Below are positions 31,396 to 42,612 of a DNA stretch of 64,000 nt, in pieces. The notes beneath the pieces were generated by a model that was given only the letters and a program-made list of their open reading frames with translations, did not search any database and was not told where the DNA came from. The translations under genes and the position numbers were made by a program. Numbering within the stretch: position 1 is the stretch's first letter; each line of letters starts with the position of its first letter. Source of the stretch: Candidatus Protistibacter heckmannii (lineage in GTDB: Bacteria; Pseudomonadota; Gammaproteobacteria; Burkholderiales; Burkholderiaceae); contig JALBVF010000002.1 in assembly GCA_025050535.1 (NCBI GenBank), positions 334,001 to 398,000 of the forward strand, read 5' to 3'.

Positions 31396-31713
31396 TCAAG
31401 AGGGGAATTTTGGTGCGCTAAGGGGCACAATCCAATAAAGCTTGCTGACGTTTTGTCGGCCAAAGATGGGGCCCGCCTCCGTAATCATGCTCGCGTCATG
31501 CACCCGTGAGACTGGAACCCCCAACCTTTCCGCGGCCGCGGCAAAGAATTCGGAGTCTGCTATCGGATCAATGTCTTGTCCCTGGCCAGGCGCGCGGGCG
31601 AGGAAGAGCTTTCTGAATACAGGGAGATCAAATCCTTACGCGTTGGCGGTTCTGGCCAGCCATGACGAGAGAATTTCGCCATCAAAGCGCTGGGGATGGA
31701 GGCCAGGCGTGGA
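31396..31713 (-). pseudogene. TniQ-family transposition protein, N-terminal remnant
   Basis: About 100 residues resembling the N-terminus of TniQ/TnsD-type target-selection proteins of Tn7-like and Tn5053-like transposons. Diagnostic blocks: FDGEILSSWLARTANA, DIDPIADSEFFAAAAERLGVP and LYWIVPLSAPKF, which correspond to the LSSWLxRxAxAxG, DID and W(I/V)LPLG blocks of the family. A TAA at 31638-31636 replaces the residue after NA, and the frame ends at TGA 31398-31396, where it meets the LysR remnant. The zinc-finger part is missing. The assignment rests on pattern memory and is moderate. Confidence 0.58.
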
Positions 31714-31817
31714 TTTGTGCCTCAGACATGCAAGTCGTAAAAAACTGCGTCTGGAGAGAATTTTTGGTGAAACTCTTTTATTTATAAGGGACTACGAGGA
31801 TTTTTACTAGCATTCAA

Positions 31818-32934
31818 CATTGATCCAGCATTGAAACAATGAACTCAAGCAGCATACCGAACCGGCGCATGTTCGAAGTAGCTCTTGACGCGCTCGGGCT
31901 GTCGCTAAACGCTGAGCAGATGCTGGCGCGTGGCCTTCACCAGTTGCAGCTTCGAGCGAGCTGGAGCGAGTTTGGTGCCGACCTGCTTCAGGTCGGCATT
32001 GGCCATTTCGTTGGGGCTCAGTTCGGGGCTGTAGCTGGGCAAGTAGAAGACTTCGATCTCGTGCTTGTGCTCGGCCAGCCAGGCCTTCACAGGCTTGCTG
32101 TGGTGCACACGCAGGTTGTCCAGGATCAGGTAGATCTTTCGGCCGGCATCCTTGACCAGCCGGCGCAGGAAGTCGATCAGGATGTCGGCGCTCAACGCTC
32201 CGTCGAAGGCCTGCCAGCGCATCTGGCCCTTGTTGGTGACGGTGGAGATCACCGACAAGCCGTGGCGCTTGTTGTTCACGCGAATCACGGGCGTCTGGCC
32301 TTGCGGGGCGTAGCTGCGCCCGCGCACGTCGTCGCGGCGCACGCCGGTCTCGTCGCCCCAGTGAATTTTGGCCCCCTCAGCCTTGGCGCAGGCGGCGATC
32401 ACCGGGTAGTCCTCGTCGAGCCACTTTTTCACCGCCGCCGGCGACTGCTCGTAGGCCTTCTTCATGGGCTTTTTCGGCGTGAAGCCCCAACGCTCCAGAT
32501 ACAGGCCCATCGTGCGAACGGCCAGCTTGATGCCGTATCGGTTAAGGATCAACTCGGCCACTGCCTGGCGGCTCCACAGCGCGTAGATCATCTTCAACTG
32601 GTCGGGCGTGCGGTCGCGGATCAGCCGCTGAACCTCGCGCTCCTGCTCCGCCGTCAGCGTTCTGCCCGTACCCTGCGGGCGCCCGGGGCGCTCAACGTCG
32701 AGGGCCTTCCACCCGCCCGCGCGATACGCCTTCACCGCCGCAATGAGCGTCGTGCGCGACATCTCGCATGCGCCACCGTGTCCTTCAGGCTCACGCCATC
32801 CAGCCGCATTTTCACCACACGTCGGTGCCGTTCGTTCAGGGTGGCTACCGGCAGCGTTCTCGAGTCGATTTTGTCCATGCAACATCCGACTCTATATCAC
32901 TCAATAAGTTCAATGTTTAAATGTCGAATCAATA
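31818..32934 (-). mobile_element. IS630-family element, type B, copy 2 (inverted)
   Basis: Second type B element, 1117 bp, opposite in orientation to the copy at 6225-7342. The right terminal repeat reads (minus strand) TATTGATTCGACATTTAAAC. The left outer end begins CATTGATCC instead of TATTGATCC, so the flanking TA has mutated to CA. It is one base shorter than copy 1 because of a single A lost in the transposase. Confidence 0.88.
31905..32878 (-). pseudogene. IS630 transposase, type B, single-base frameshift
   Basis: Same protein as at 6281-7255 except that one A is lost near 32770 (gcgcATGcgag for gcgcAATGcgag), which puts the first about 37 codons out of frame with the helix-turn-helix remainder and the DDE domain. 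The catalytic blocks HWGDETGV, YLILDNLRVHH and YSPELSPNEM are all intact in the second frame. A few more substitutions separate it from copy 1. Not expected to make a full transposase, but could be moved by copy 1. Confidence 0.86.
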
Positions 32935-33036
32935 AAAGGATTTTTTGCCGAGAAAACGGCGAAAGGTGCATTTCACGCTTTTATATTATGACCGAACTTT
33001 AATATCTCTCATTACTGCGGATTCAAAGGAACGATC

Positions 33037-33302
33037 ATGAGCGAAGCACGGTGATGGGCTGCGCGGTGCATTCAACACTCAAGCCCGGGCAGATCTACAC
33101 TACCATCGAGATGAAGACGGTCTTCGTGCGCCCGGCCTTCGAACACACTGGCCGGCTGCGCGCCGAAGCCAAGCTCGTGCACGCGTGCAGCTGCGTAGCG
33201 AGCAGCGAGGGCCGCATCGTCGACGCCAAGGGCAAGCTGATCGCCTACGGCTCGGAGTCCTGCCTGATCATGGATGCGCCGGGGGCACCGAAGGCGGCCT
33301 GA
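33037..33302 (+). pseudogene. PaaI-type hotdog thioesterase, N-terminally deleted
   Basis: C-terminal part of a hotdog-fold acyl-CoA thioesterase. Family blocks: MGCAVHSTLKPGQIYTTIEMKTVFVRP (split) and RLRAEAKLVHACSCVASSEGRIVDAKGKLIAYG (split). An ATG with AAAGGA upstream at 33037 starts MSEAR and stops after five codons; the coding frame proper begins at about 33051. The N-terminal half, with the helix and catalytic region, is missing, probably removed in one deletion, and the IS630 element ends about 100 bases upstream. Such enzymes release CoA from aromatic or fatty acyl-CoA dead ends. Confidence 0.72.
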
Positions 33303-33314
33303 GCAGAGCCGGCC

Positions 33315-35162
<1,848 letters not shown>

Positions 35163-35198
35163 AGAAAAATCCCCGGGTGGTAAGACCGGGGAGTTTAC
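35163..35198 (-). terminator. intrinsic terminator of the MFS gene
   Basis: On the minus strand: CTCCCCGG, a 9-base loop, CCGGGGA and then TTTTTC. It lies 33 bases after the MFS stop and directly in front of the ABC exporter start at 35162, so that gene is partly insulated or read through. Confidence 0.7.
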
Positions 35199-35230
35199 CC
35201 GCTATGCCAACCCTGGAGAGGGGGCGGCCT

Positions 35231-36460
35231 TTATGCGGCAGCGGCCTGCGCTGGAGGCGCGTACTTGCGGTTGATCTGCAGCACCAGAACGGCGGTGACG
35301 ATGCACAGGCCGCCGCCCAGGGCGGCGAAGGCGGCGCCGAGCTGATAGCCCGCGACGATCCAGCCGAAGATGATGGGCGCGTCGCGGCTGCCGAAGCCGT
35401 CGGTGGCCAGGCGTACGGTCGGCGGCACGGTGGCGATCCAGTCCAGCCCGTAGAACAGCGTGAAGATGGGCAGGCCGAGGAAGCCCAGGCCGAAGGCATA
35501 GGGCAGATAGATCAGCGCCAGGCCGCGCAGACCGTAGTACCAGAACAGCAGCACGCGGGAATTGATGCGGTCCGAGAGCCAGCCCGAGGCGGTCGTGCCG
35601 AACAGGTCGAAGAAGCCCATCGCGGCGAGGATGCCCGCGCCCTGCACCTGGGTCAGGCCGTAGTCGCCGTAAATGGAGATGAAGTGCGTGCCGATGTAGC
35701 CATTGGTGCTCGCGCCGCAGACGAAGAAGCTGGCGAAGAGCAGCGAGAAGTCGCGCGACTTGGAGGCCTTGGCCAGCGCGCCGAAGGCGATGGCGATGGG
35801 GTTCTGCGTCTGCACGGGGGCGGGCGGCGCGTCGTGCGCCTCGCCGTAGGCGCGCAGGCCGATGGATTCAGGCCGCTCTGGCAGCAGGAAAGCCATCAGC
35901 GGCAGGATCACCGCGGCCACGGACGCCACCAGCAGCACGACGGGGCGCCAGCCGTGATGGTCGGTGATCCAGGCGAGCAGCGGCAAGAAGACAAGTTGGC
36001 CGGTGGCCGAGCTGGCGGTGAGCAGGCCCATGGCCAGACCGCGGTGCTCCTTGAACCAGCGGTTGACCACGGTGGCGCCAAAGGTCATGGATGTGGCGCC
36101 GGTGGCACAGCCCACGGCCAGGCCCCAGAGCAGCTGCAACTGCCAGGTGGACTGCATCAGGCTGGAGAGCGCGACCGCGCCGGCCAGGATCGCCAGCACG
36201 CTGAGCACCGTGCGGCGCAGGCCGAAACGCAGCATGGCCGCCGCCGCGAAGGGGCCCATCAGGCCGAAGAGCGCGAGGTTGATCGACAGCGCCAGCGAGA
36301 TCATCGAGCGGCTCCAGCCGAACTTGTGCTCCAGCGGCACCATCATCACGCTGGGCGTGCCGCGCGTGCCGGCGGTGATCAGCATGACGAGGAAGGTCAC
36401 GGCGATCACGACCTAGGCGTAGTGGAGGCGGCCTCTGGCCCAAGTGGCGACGGACTGCAT
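35231..36460 (-). pseudogene. major facilitator superfamily transporter, stop at codon 16
   Basis: Twelve-helix MFS transporter, 409 codons from ATG 36460. Codon 16 is TAG (36415-36413; probably Trp in HYAWVVIAVTFLVMLI), inside the first helix. The remaining frame from GTG 36409 is open for 392 codons: FGWSRSMISLALSINLALFG, MQSTWQLQLLWGLAVG, WFKEHRGLAMGLLTA and FGTTASGWLSDRINSR. Re-initiation at GTG 36409 or an ATG would give a protein lacking the start of helix 1. Family resembles monocarboxylate/oxalate-formate type antiporters. Divergent from a TetR gene with operators between them. Confidence 0.82.
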
Positions 36461-36519
36461 GCAAGGCTCGTTATATGGCAGGGAATGCCGGCGGGGATAA
36501 TTTTCGGGGTGCTTTTGTG

Positions 36520-36533
36520 TTACCTGTCGGTAA
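36520..36533. promoter_or_regulatory. TetR-type operator, site 1
   Basis: Palindrome TTACCTGTCGGTAA in the 149-base divergent promoter of the MFS and TetR genes. Arms TTACC/GGTAA. A second copy with the shared core TACC-N2-TCGGTAA lies 32 bases further on. Confidence 0.7.
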
Positions 36534-36551
36534 AAACGCTTGCCATGCTGC

Positions 36552-36566
36552 GTACCGCTCGGTAAC
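36552..36566. promoter_or_regulatory. TetR-type operator, site 2
   Basis: GTACCGCTCGGTAAC, an imperfect palindrome sharing TACC-N2-TCGGTAA with site 1. The two sites have a centre-to-centre distance of about 32 bases, three turns of DNA, consistent with two dimers bound on the same face. Confidence 0.7.
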
Positions 36567-36609
36567 ATGTCAAGCATTCGAACCTACATTTTGGGCAAAT
36601 AGACCGATC

Positions 36610-37290
36610 ATGATGAAAACCGTACCAGGCGCAGGGGCGAGACGGGCGGCGGCCAAGGCCGGCGCCAACAGGGCGCGGCAGGTGACCCAGGGACCGGAGG
36701 CTTCGGCGCGCATCCTCGACGCCGCCGAGGAGTTGTTCTACCGCGAAGGTGCGCGCATGGTCGGCGTGGACGCGGTGGTGAAGAAGGCGGGCGTCAACAA
36801 GATGAGCCTCTACCGCCAGTTCAGCTCCAAGGACGAACTGCTGCGCCAGTATCTGCTGCGCCGGGAGGACAAGTTCTGGTCGTATGTGGACGCCTCGCTC
36901 GACGCGCATCCCGAAGACCCGCGCGCGGCGGTGGAGTCGCTCTTTGTGAATCTCTCACGGGGCACCTGCGCACCGGGCTACCGCGGCTGCCCCTTCGTAA
37001 ACGTCGCAGCGGAGTATCCGGACCCGGCGCATTTCGCGCGCCAATCGATCGCGCGCCACAAGCACGAACTGCTCGAGCGCCTGCATGCGCTGAGCGCCGC
37101 CGTGCTGGCGCACGCCGGCGTGCCGGCGGACCGTGCGGCTGGGAGATCGCTGCAACTAGCCAAGTCGCTCGCCATTCTGATCGAAGGCGCCTACGCGGCA
37201 AGCCAAATGTATTCGGCCAAGGACGCCTTGCTCGAAGCCCTGCCCGCGGCGGCGGGCGCGATGATCGACGCGGTGCTGCAGGAGGCCTGA
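36610..37290 (+). CDS. TetR/AcrR-family regulator
   Basis: 226-residue repressor. The start ATG at 36610 (a second at 36613) is followed by a basic tail and the helix-turn-helix GVDAVVKKAGVNKMSLYRQFSSKDELL (two blocks, about residues 57-83). The C-terminal ligand domain contains GCPFVNVAAEYPDPAHF and is of the kind found in AcuR/YcdC-related regulators. Intact, and divergent from the MFS transporter it probably controls, with two operators between. Confidence 0.87.
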   Translation: MMKTVPGAGARRAAAKAGANRARQVTQGPEASARILDAAEELFYREGARMVGVDAVVKKAGVNKMSLYRQFSSKDELLRQYLLRREDKFWSYVDASLDAHPEDPRAAVESLFVNLSRGTCAPGYRGCPFVNVAAEYPDPAHFARQSIARHKHELLERLHALSAAVLAHAGVPADRAAGRSLQLAKSLAILIEGAYAASQMYSAKDALLEALPAAAGAMIDAVLQEA

Positions 37291-37346
37291 GCCAAGCCCG
37301 GCGCACGGTCACGCGCGGCGAAGGCCCGGCGTCCGCCCCGTGAAAG

Positions 37347-38192
37347 TCAATGCGTCGCGTGGTGGTGCGCGGGCTGCGGCGTGAAGAAGCGGTGCTGCAT
37401 CTCCTCCAGCCCGACCCCGCGCAGCACCTCGTTGAGCCGCTCGGCCGGCCGCTTGCGCGGGAGGTCCTTGTAGGTGGCGATGATCAGTTCATTCTTGAGC
37501 GAATGCTCCCAGCCGACCAGTTCGGTGACGTTGACCTGATAGCCGTGCGACTCCAGCTGCAGGCAGCGCAGCACGTTGGTGACCTGACTGCCGAATTCGC
37601 GGGTGTGCAGCGGATGGCGCCAGATCTCGGCCAGCGTGTTCTGCGCCAGCGAGCGCGCCTTGTTCTTGCGCAGCAAGGACGCCACTTCCGCCTGGCAGCA
37701 GGGCACGACGACGATGTACTTGGCGTGCTTCTTCAGCGCGAAGCGGATGGCGTCGTCGGTGGCGGTGTCGCAGGCGTGCAGAGCGGTGACGACGTCGATG
37801 CGCTCGGGCAGCTCCGGCGTGTCGATGGATTCGGCCACGCTCAGCTTGAGAAAACTCATGCCTGGGAAGTTGAATTTCTTCGCCAGTTCGCGCGACCGCT
37901 CCACGAGGTCTTCGTGGGTCTCCACGCCGTAGATGTGCGAACCGGCGTAGCGGTCCTTGAAGAACAGGTCGTAGAGGATGAAGCCCAGGTAGGACTTGCC
38001 GGCGCCATGGTCGACGAGGTGGACCTGGCCGCGCTCCTCGGTGACGTCCTTCATCAGCGGCTCGATGAACTGGTACAGGTGGTAGATCTGCTTGAGCTTG
38101 CGGCGGCTGTCCTGATTGAGCTTGCCGTCGCGGGTGAGGATATGCAGTTCCTTGAGCAGTTCGACCGACTGCCCCGGCTTGATCTCTTCCAT
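37347..38192 (-). CDS. class I SAM-dependent methyltransferase
   Basis: 281-residue methyltransferase of the type called methyltransferase_32. The SAM loop is seen in VHLVDHGAGKSYLGFIL (motif I with an Asp-His-Gly-Ala-Gly-Lys), and IDVVTALHACDTATDDAIRFAL (split) and VPCCQAEVA form the later catalytic face; the latter resembles the domain found in tRNA- and protein-modifying enzymes. Target unknown. Intact. Divergent from ribBA, with 198 bases between. Confidence 0.8.
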   Translation of the reverse strand: MEEIKPGQSVELLKELHILTRDGKLNQDSRRKLKQIYHLYQFIEPLMKDVTEERGQVHLVDHGAGKSYLGFILYDLFFKDRYAGSHIYGVETHEDLVERSRELAKKFNFPGMSFLKLSVAESIDTPELPERIDVVTALHACDTATDDAIRFALKKHAKYIVVVPCCQAEVASLLRKNKARSLAQNTLAEIWRHPLHTREFGSQVTNVLRCLQLESHGYQVNVTELVGWEHSLKNELIIATYKDLPRKRPAERLNEVLRGVGLEEMQHRFFTPQPAHHHATH

Positions 38193-38390
38193 CTTGCATC
38201 TCCTTCTCTATTTCGGGACGGCGCTCGCCGCGCGGACCGTGCCTTGCGCAGCCCGCCGTCCTAGGCGGCTTTCTACCACGCCGGCCGCCTTTGTTCAATG
38301 CGGCGCAGCCCCCGCACCGCGGCGCCTGTGGAACGCCGGCCGGGTTACAATCACCACTCCGCCAAACCCGTCCGAACCCGACGCCGTTCC

Positions 38391-39506
38391 ATGAGCCTTG
38401 CCACAACCGAAGAAATCATTGCCGAAATGCGCGCCGGCCGCATGGTGATCCTCGTCGACGAAGAGGACCGCGAGAACGAGGGCGACCTGGTGCTGGCGGC
38501 CGATTTCGTCACGCCCGAGGCGATCAATTTCATGGCAAAGCACGGCCGCGGCCTGATCTGCCTGACGCTCACGCCCGACCGCTGCCGCCAGCTGAATCTG
38601 CCGCTGATGGTGAGCCGCAACGGTGCCGCGCACGGCACCAATTTCACCGTCTCGATCGAGGCCGCCGAAGGCGTCACCACCGGCATCTCCGCCGCCGACC
38701 GCGCCCGCACCGTGCAGGCCGCCGTGGCCCGCGAGGCCAAGCCATCGGATCTGGTGCAGCCCGGACATATCTTCCCGCTGATGGCCCAGCTCGGCGGCGT
38801 GCTGATGCGCTCGGGCCATACCGAGGCCGGCTGCGACCTTTCCGCCCTGGCCGGCTGCTCGCCCGCCGCCGTGATCTGCGAGGTGATGAAGGATGACGGC
38901 AGCATGGCGCGCCTGCCCGATCTGCTCGAATTCGGCGCCCAGCACGGCCTGAAGACCGGCACCATCGTCGATCTGATCCACTACCGCAGCCGCACCGAGA
39001 GCATCGTCGAGCGTGTGGCTGAGCGCAGCCTGCAGACGCCCTGGGGCGCGCTGCGCTCCATCGTCTACCGCGACACGCCAAGCGGCAACGCCCACCTGGC
39101 CCTGATCAACGGCAATCCCGAGTCGGGCAGCGACACCCTGGTGCGCGTGCACGAACCCCTATCGGCGCTCGATCTCCTGGAGGTCAGCGCCACCAGCCAT
39201 TCCTGGAATCTCTCGCGGGCGCTGGAAGCCGTCGCCAAGGCGCCGCGCGGCGTCGCGGTGCTGCTCAACTGCGCCGGCGGCGCGCAGGCCGACGCCACGC
39301 AGCTGCTCGACCAGTTCAAGGCCCTGGGCCAGCCCGGCGCCGGCAAGGACGGCCGGCGCAAGACCGATTTCCGCACGTACGGCATCGGCGCGCAGATCCT
39401 GCGCGATGTCGGCGTCGGCAAAATGCGCGTGCTGTCCACGCAGCAACGCATCCCCACCGTGGCCGGTTATGGTTTGGAAGTCACCGGCTACCAGACTATG
39501 GAATGA
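38391..39506 (+). CDS. ribBA: RibBA: 3,4-dihydroxy-2-butanone-4-phosphate synthase with GTP-cyclohydrolase-II-like domain
   Basis: 371-residue riboflavin enzyme. The N-terminal DHBP synthase domain carries [17 protein letters not shown] (residues about 22-38) and HTEAGCDL, and forms the four-carbon unit for lumazine from ribulose-5-phosphate. The C-terminal half is a GTP-cyclohydrolase-II fold, ending with [15 protein letters not shown], but the zinc-binding Cys triad (C-L-T-G-D ... R-C-D-C) is absent, so the second activity is probably lost; many betaproteobacterial RibBA proteins share this feature. The ATG at 38391 gives the family start. It is the first gene of ribBA-ribH-nusB, with 4 bases before ribH. 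Confidence 0.92.
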   Translation: MSLATTEEIIAEMRAGRMVILVDEEDRENEGDLVLAADFVTPEAINFMAKHGRGLICLTLTPDRCRQLNLPLMVSRNGAAHGTNFTVSIEAAEGVTTGISAADRARTVQAAVAREAKPSDLVQPGHIFPLMAQLGGVLMRSGHTEAGCDLSALAGCSPAAVICEVMKDDGSMARLPDLLEFGAQHGLKTGTIVDLIHYRSRTESIVERVAERSLQTPWGALRSIVYRDTPSGNAHLALINGNPESGSDTLVRVHEPLSALDLLEVSATSHSWNLSRALEAVAKAPRGVAVLLNCAGGAQADATQLLDQFKALGQPGAGKDGRRKTDFRTYGIGAQILRDVGVGKMRVLSTQQRIPTVAGYGLEVTGYQTME

Positions 39507-39510
39507 CAAG

Positions 39511-40020
39511 ATGGAATACGGACACTACCGCCCCAGCCCCAACGGTGAAGGGCTGCGCATCGGCATCGTGCAGGCGCGCTTCAACCAGCCGGTCTGCGAC
39601 GCGCTGCGGGAAAACTGCATCGCCGAACTCGTCAACCTGGGCGTGGAGGGCGAGGACGTGCTGCTGGTCACCGTGCCGGGCGCGCTGGAGATTCCCCTGG
39701 CCCTGCAGAAGATGGCCGAGAGCGGCCAGTTCGACGCGCTGATCGCGCTGGGCACGGTGATCCGCGGCGAGACCTATCACTTCGAGCTGGTTTCCAACGA
39801 ATCGGGCGCCGGCATTACCCGCGTGGGCTTGGATTTCGGCGTTCCCATCGCCAACGGCGTGCTGACCACCGAGACCGACGAACAGGCCGAGGCCCGCGTC
39901 GAGGAGAAGGGCCGCGACTGCGCCCGCGCCGCCGTGGAGATGGCCAACCTCGTGGCCACGCTCGAGCAGCTGCGCGACCAGGGCGAGGAAGGCGACGACG
40001 AAGACGAGGACGAGCGCTGA
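39511..40020 (+). CDS. ribH: 6,7-dimethyl-8-ribityllumazine synthase
   Basis: 169-residue lumazine synthase, which condenses the DHBP from RibBA with the pyrimidine precursor. Signatures: [34 protein letters not shown] and the active-site [19 protein letters not shown], with the proton-donating His. An acidic C-terminal tail ([12 protein letters not shown]) extends beyond the fold; it is also seen in other betaproteobacteria. Its stop TGA shares one base with the ATG of nusB, so translation is coupled. Confidence 0.95.
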   Translation: MEYGHYRPSPNGEGLRIGIVQARFNQPVCDALRENCIAELVNLGVEGEDVLLVTVPGALEIPLALQKMAESGQFDALIALGTVIRGETYHFELVSNESGAGITRVGLDFGVPIANGVLTTETDEQAEARVEEKGRDCARAAVEMANLVATLEQLRDQGEEGDDEDEDER

Positions 40021-40544
40021 TGGCCGCTTCCGATGCACCGAAGCCCAAGGCCGCGAAGAAGGCCGCCGTCAAGCCAGAGGCGGGCAAGGCCGAAGGCCGG
40101 GCGCCGGCGAAGGCGCCCACCAAGAGCGCCCGCCGCCGGGCCCGCGAGCTCGCGCTGCAAGGCATCTATGAATGGCTGCTCAATCCGAGCGGCGCAGCGC
40201 AGATCGAAGCCAATCTGCGCACCGGCGACAGCTTTGGCCGCGTCGACCAACTGCATTTCAACGCCGTGCTCGACGGCGTGATCAAGGGCGAGCCGGAGCT
40301 GACCGCAGCGATCGCGCCGCATCTGGACCGCCCGGTAGAGCAGCTTTCGCCGGTGGAGCGCGCCGCGCTGATGATCGGCGCCTATGAACTGACCCACTGC
40401 CTGGACATTCCCTACAAGGTCGCGATCAATGAGGCCGTGGAACTGACCAAGACCTTCGGCGGCACCGACGGCTTCCGCTTCGTCAACGGCGTGCTCGACA
40501 AGCTGGCGCTGAAGCTGCGGCCCACGGAAATCGCGAAGGGTTGA
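40020..40544 (+). CDS. nusB: transcription antitermination protein NusB
   Basis: 174-residue all-helical RNA-binding protein that acts with NusE in rRNA antitermination. After a basic, Ala/Lys-rich N-terminal tail (about 35 residues) the fold begins [19 protein letters not shown] and ends [14 protein letters not shown]. The tail is longer than in E. coli. The start overlaps the ribH stop (TGATG). Intact. Confidence 0.93.
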   Translation: MAASDAPKPKAAKKAAVKPEAGKAEGRAPAKAPTKSARRRARELALQGIYEWLLNPSGAAQIEANLRTGDSFGRVDQLHFNAVLDGVIKGEPELTAAIAPHLDRPVEQLSPVERAALMIGAYELTHCLDIPYKVAINEAVELTKTFGGTDGFRFVNGVLDKLALKLRPTEIAKG

Positions 40545-40624
40545 ACGCCGCCCCACCCCGGGTGGCTGCTTCGGGCCGGATCCCGCGCGGTGTTTCCGAA
40601 AGCTGGACTTCCCATTCCAACTTT

Positions 40625-41353
40625 CTATGCCGGGTTCAGCTCCCGCCTCAGGGCTTTGCGCAGGCCGGCATCCTCCAGGATCACCGTCACGGATCGCACG
40701 ACCTCCACCAGCCCATCGGCGTGCAACTGGCTGGCCGGCGTCACGAACATAAGGCACAGCCTCTGGCTCTCCGGATCGATGCCGAACCAGGCAGGCGCCG
40801 TGACCGCGCCCCCCAGCGTGTAGTTCAGATACATGGCCAACAGAATCTGCTGGCCATCCCATTCTGGCCTCAATTCCATAAGCTCGACGCAGCCCAAGGC
40901 CACGCACGTCTCTTCGGCTCTGGCGACGATGCGGATCCGATAGCAGTGGCCACTCAGTCCGAGGAGCGCCGACTCCCAGCCGGCGTCCACGCCCAGGGCT
41001 TTCAGGAAATTGGCGAGGAGTTCGAGGGAGAGCCTCTTGAAGGTCTGGCTCAGCACGCCGGGACTCTTCCCCTTGGCGGGTTGCAGGCCATTGCCTCCGA
41101 AGGATTCGCCATAGAGCGACGGGAGGCGGGACATCTCATCCTGCGCCTTGCGGATTTCGATGTGATTGAGCATGAGCCGGCCCCCGTTGGCCAGCGCCCC
41201 CGCCACCGTACTCACCACGGTGCTGGCGACGAGGTTCTTGGCGCCGCTGATGACCTCAGGGCTGATGTTTTTGGCGACTGCGCTGCCGAAGGTTCTCATC
41301 ATCCCGACCGCGGCCTGAGCCGCCGGGCCTGCCACAAAGCCTTGGATTGTCAT
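40625..41353 (-). CDS. hypothetical protein with CesT-like (type III chaperone) domain
   Basis: 242-residue protein. The N-terminal 90 residues (AAQAAVGMMRTFGSAVAKN, Gly/Ala-rich helix; then a helix GRLMLNHIEIRKAQDEM) were not recognised. Residues about 105-240 read LLANFLKALGVDAG ... GHCYRIRIV ... ILLAMYLNYTLGGAVTAPAWFGIDP ... LCLMFVTPASQLHADGL, which is the beta-sheet and dimer-helix order of CesT/SycE-type type III secretion chaperones. No type III genes are in the window. ATG 41353 follows GGGAGAG; an ATG at 41395 adds 14 residues. A look-alike fold is possible. Confidence 0.62.
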   Translation of the reverse strand: MTIQGFVAGPAAQAAVGMMRTFGSAVAKNISPEVISGAKNLVASTVVSTVAGALANGGRLMLNHIEIRKAQDEMSRLPSLYGESFGGNGLQPAKGKSPGVLSQTFKRLSLELLANFLKALGVDAGWESALLGLSGHCYRIRIVARAEETCVALGCVELMELRPEWDGQQILLAMYLNYTLGGAVTAPAWFGIDPESQRLCLMFVTPASQLHADGLVEVVRSVTVILEDAGLRKALRRELNPA

Positions 41354-41528
41354 TGCACTCTCCCATTCAGATGCATGCAAACCGGGCCGGCCCATGCCGG
41401 CCGCTTTGCATGATGTCCTGGGTGACGAGATCCGCTGAGCGGTTCAACCCGGCGCGGCGGCCGGTAGGTCTTTCCAGATGTTCACAAACCGTCACCGGCA
41501 CGCAGAAATGGGCGGTTAGAATACGCCG

Positions 41529-42551
41529 GTGATAAAAACCATCCTTCTTACCGGCGCCGCCGGTTATATCGGTTCGCACACCTGGGTCGAGCTGCTGGCG
41601 GCCGGATACCGCGTCGTCGGCCTGGACAATTTCTGCAACAGCAGTCCGCGGGTGCTGGAGCGGATCGGGCGGATCGCCGGCGGGAAGCCTGTCTTCGTCG
41701 AGGGCGACGTGCGCGACGCGGCCCTGCTCGACGCCCTGCTCGATGAGCATAAGGTAGATGGCGCGGTGCATTTCGCGGCGCTCAAGGCAGTGGGCGAATC
41801 CGTCGCCCAGCCCTCGCTCTACTACGCCAACAATCTCGGCGGGCTGCTGGCCCTGGCCGATGCCCTGGAGCGGCGCGGCGCGCGCCGGCTGGTGTTCAGC
41901 TCCTCGGCCACGGTCTACGGCGATCCGCATGCGGTGCCGATCCTCGAAGACTTCCCGCTCTCTGCGACCAATCCATACGGCCAGACCAAGCTGATGTCCG
42001 AGCGCATCCTGCGCGACGTCGAAGCGGCGCAGCCGGGCTGGGCCATCGGCTATCTGCGCTATTTCAATCCGGTGGGCGCGCATGCGAGCGGCCTGATCGG
42101 CGAAGACCCGCGCGGCGTGCCCAACAACCTAATGCCCTATGTGGCGCAGGTGGCCGTGGGCCGGCGCGAACGGCTGCAGGTCTTCGGCGACGACTATCCG
42201 ACGCCAGACGGTACGGGCGTGCGCGACTATATCCACGTGGTCGACCTCGTGCGCGGCCACGTGGCGGCGCTGGGCCGACTCTTCGGCGAGGCGGACTCGT
42301 TCACCGTCAACCTCGGCACGGGCCGCGGCTACAGCGTGCTGGAGGTTGTCAAGGCTTACGAGCGCGCGAGCGGCCGCCCGGTGCCTGTGGCGATCGCGCC
42401 GCGCCGCACTGGCGACATCGCCGCCTGCTACGCCGACCCGGGCCTGGCGCAGGCGCTGCTCGGCTGGCGCGCGGAAAAAACCCTCGACGACATGTGCGCC
42501 GATTCCTGGCGCTGGCAAAGCATGAATCCACAAGGATTCGGCGCGGAGTGA
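41529..42551 (+). CDS. galE: UDP-glucose 4-epimerase
   Basis: 340-residue extended SDR enzyme that interconverts UDP-glucose and UDP-galactose for surface polysaccharides. NAD motif TGAAGYIGSHTWVELLA (about residues 8-24), catalytic SSSATVYGDP and YGQTKLMSERI (Tyr-x3-Lys), then RYFNPVGAHASGLIGEDP and VRDYIHVVDL. Starts at GTG 41529. Intact. Precedes algC by 61 bases on the same strand, so both sugar-nucleotide genes are likely one unit. Confidence 0.94.
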   Translation: MIKTILLTGAAGYIGSHTWVELLAAGYRVVGLDNFCNSSPRVLERIGRIAGGKPVFVEGDVRDAALLDALLDEHKVDGAVHFAALKAVGESVAQPSLYYANNLGGLLALADALERRGARRLVFSSSATVYGDPHAVPILEDFPLSATNPYGQTKLMSERILRDVEAAQPGWAIGYLRYFNPVGAHASGLIGEDPRGVPNNLMPYVAQVAVGRRERLQVFGDDYPTPDGTGVRDYIHVVDLVRGHVAALGRLFGEADSFTVNLGTGRGYSVLEVVKAYERASGRPVPVAIAPRRTGDIAACYADPGLAQALLGWRAEKTLDDMCADSWRWQSMNPQGFGAE

Positions 42552-42612
42552 CGCGGCGTGCAGCCGTCCGATCGAGCAAATACAACAATCCCTATCTGAT
42601 CCTGAGCATCCC

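Noticed and set aside
38193-38390. FMN riboswitch upstream of ribBA
   Set aside because: No RFN-like conserved helices or sequence blocks are visible in the 198-base interval.
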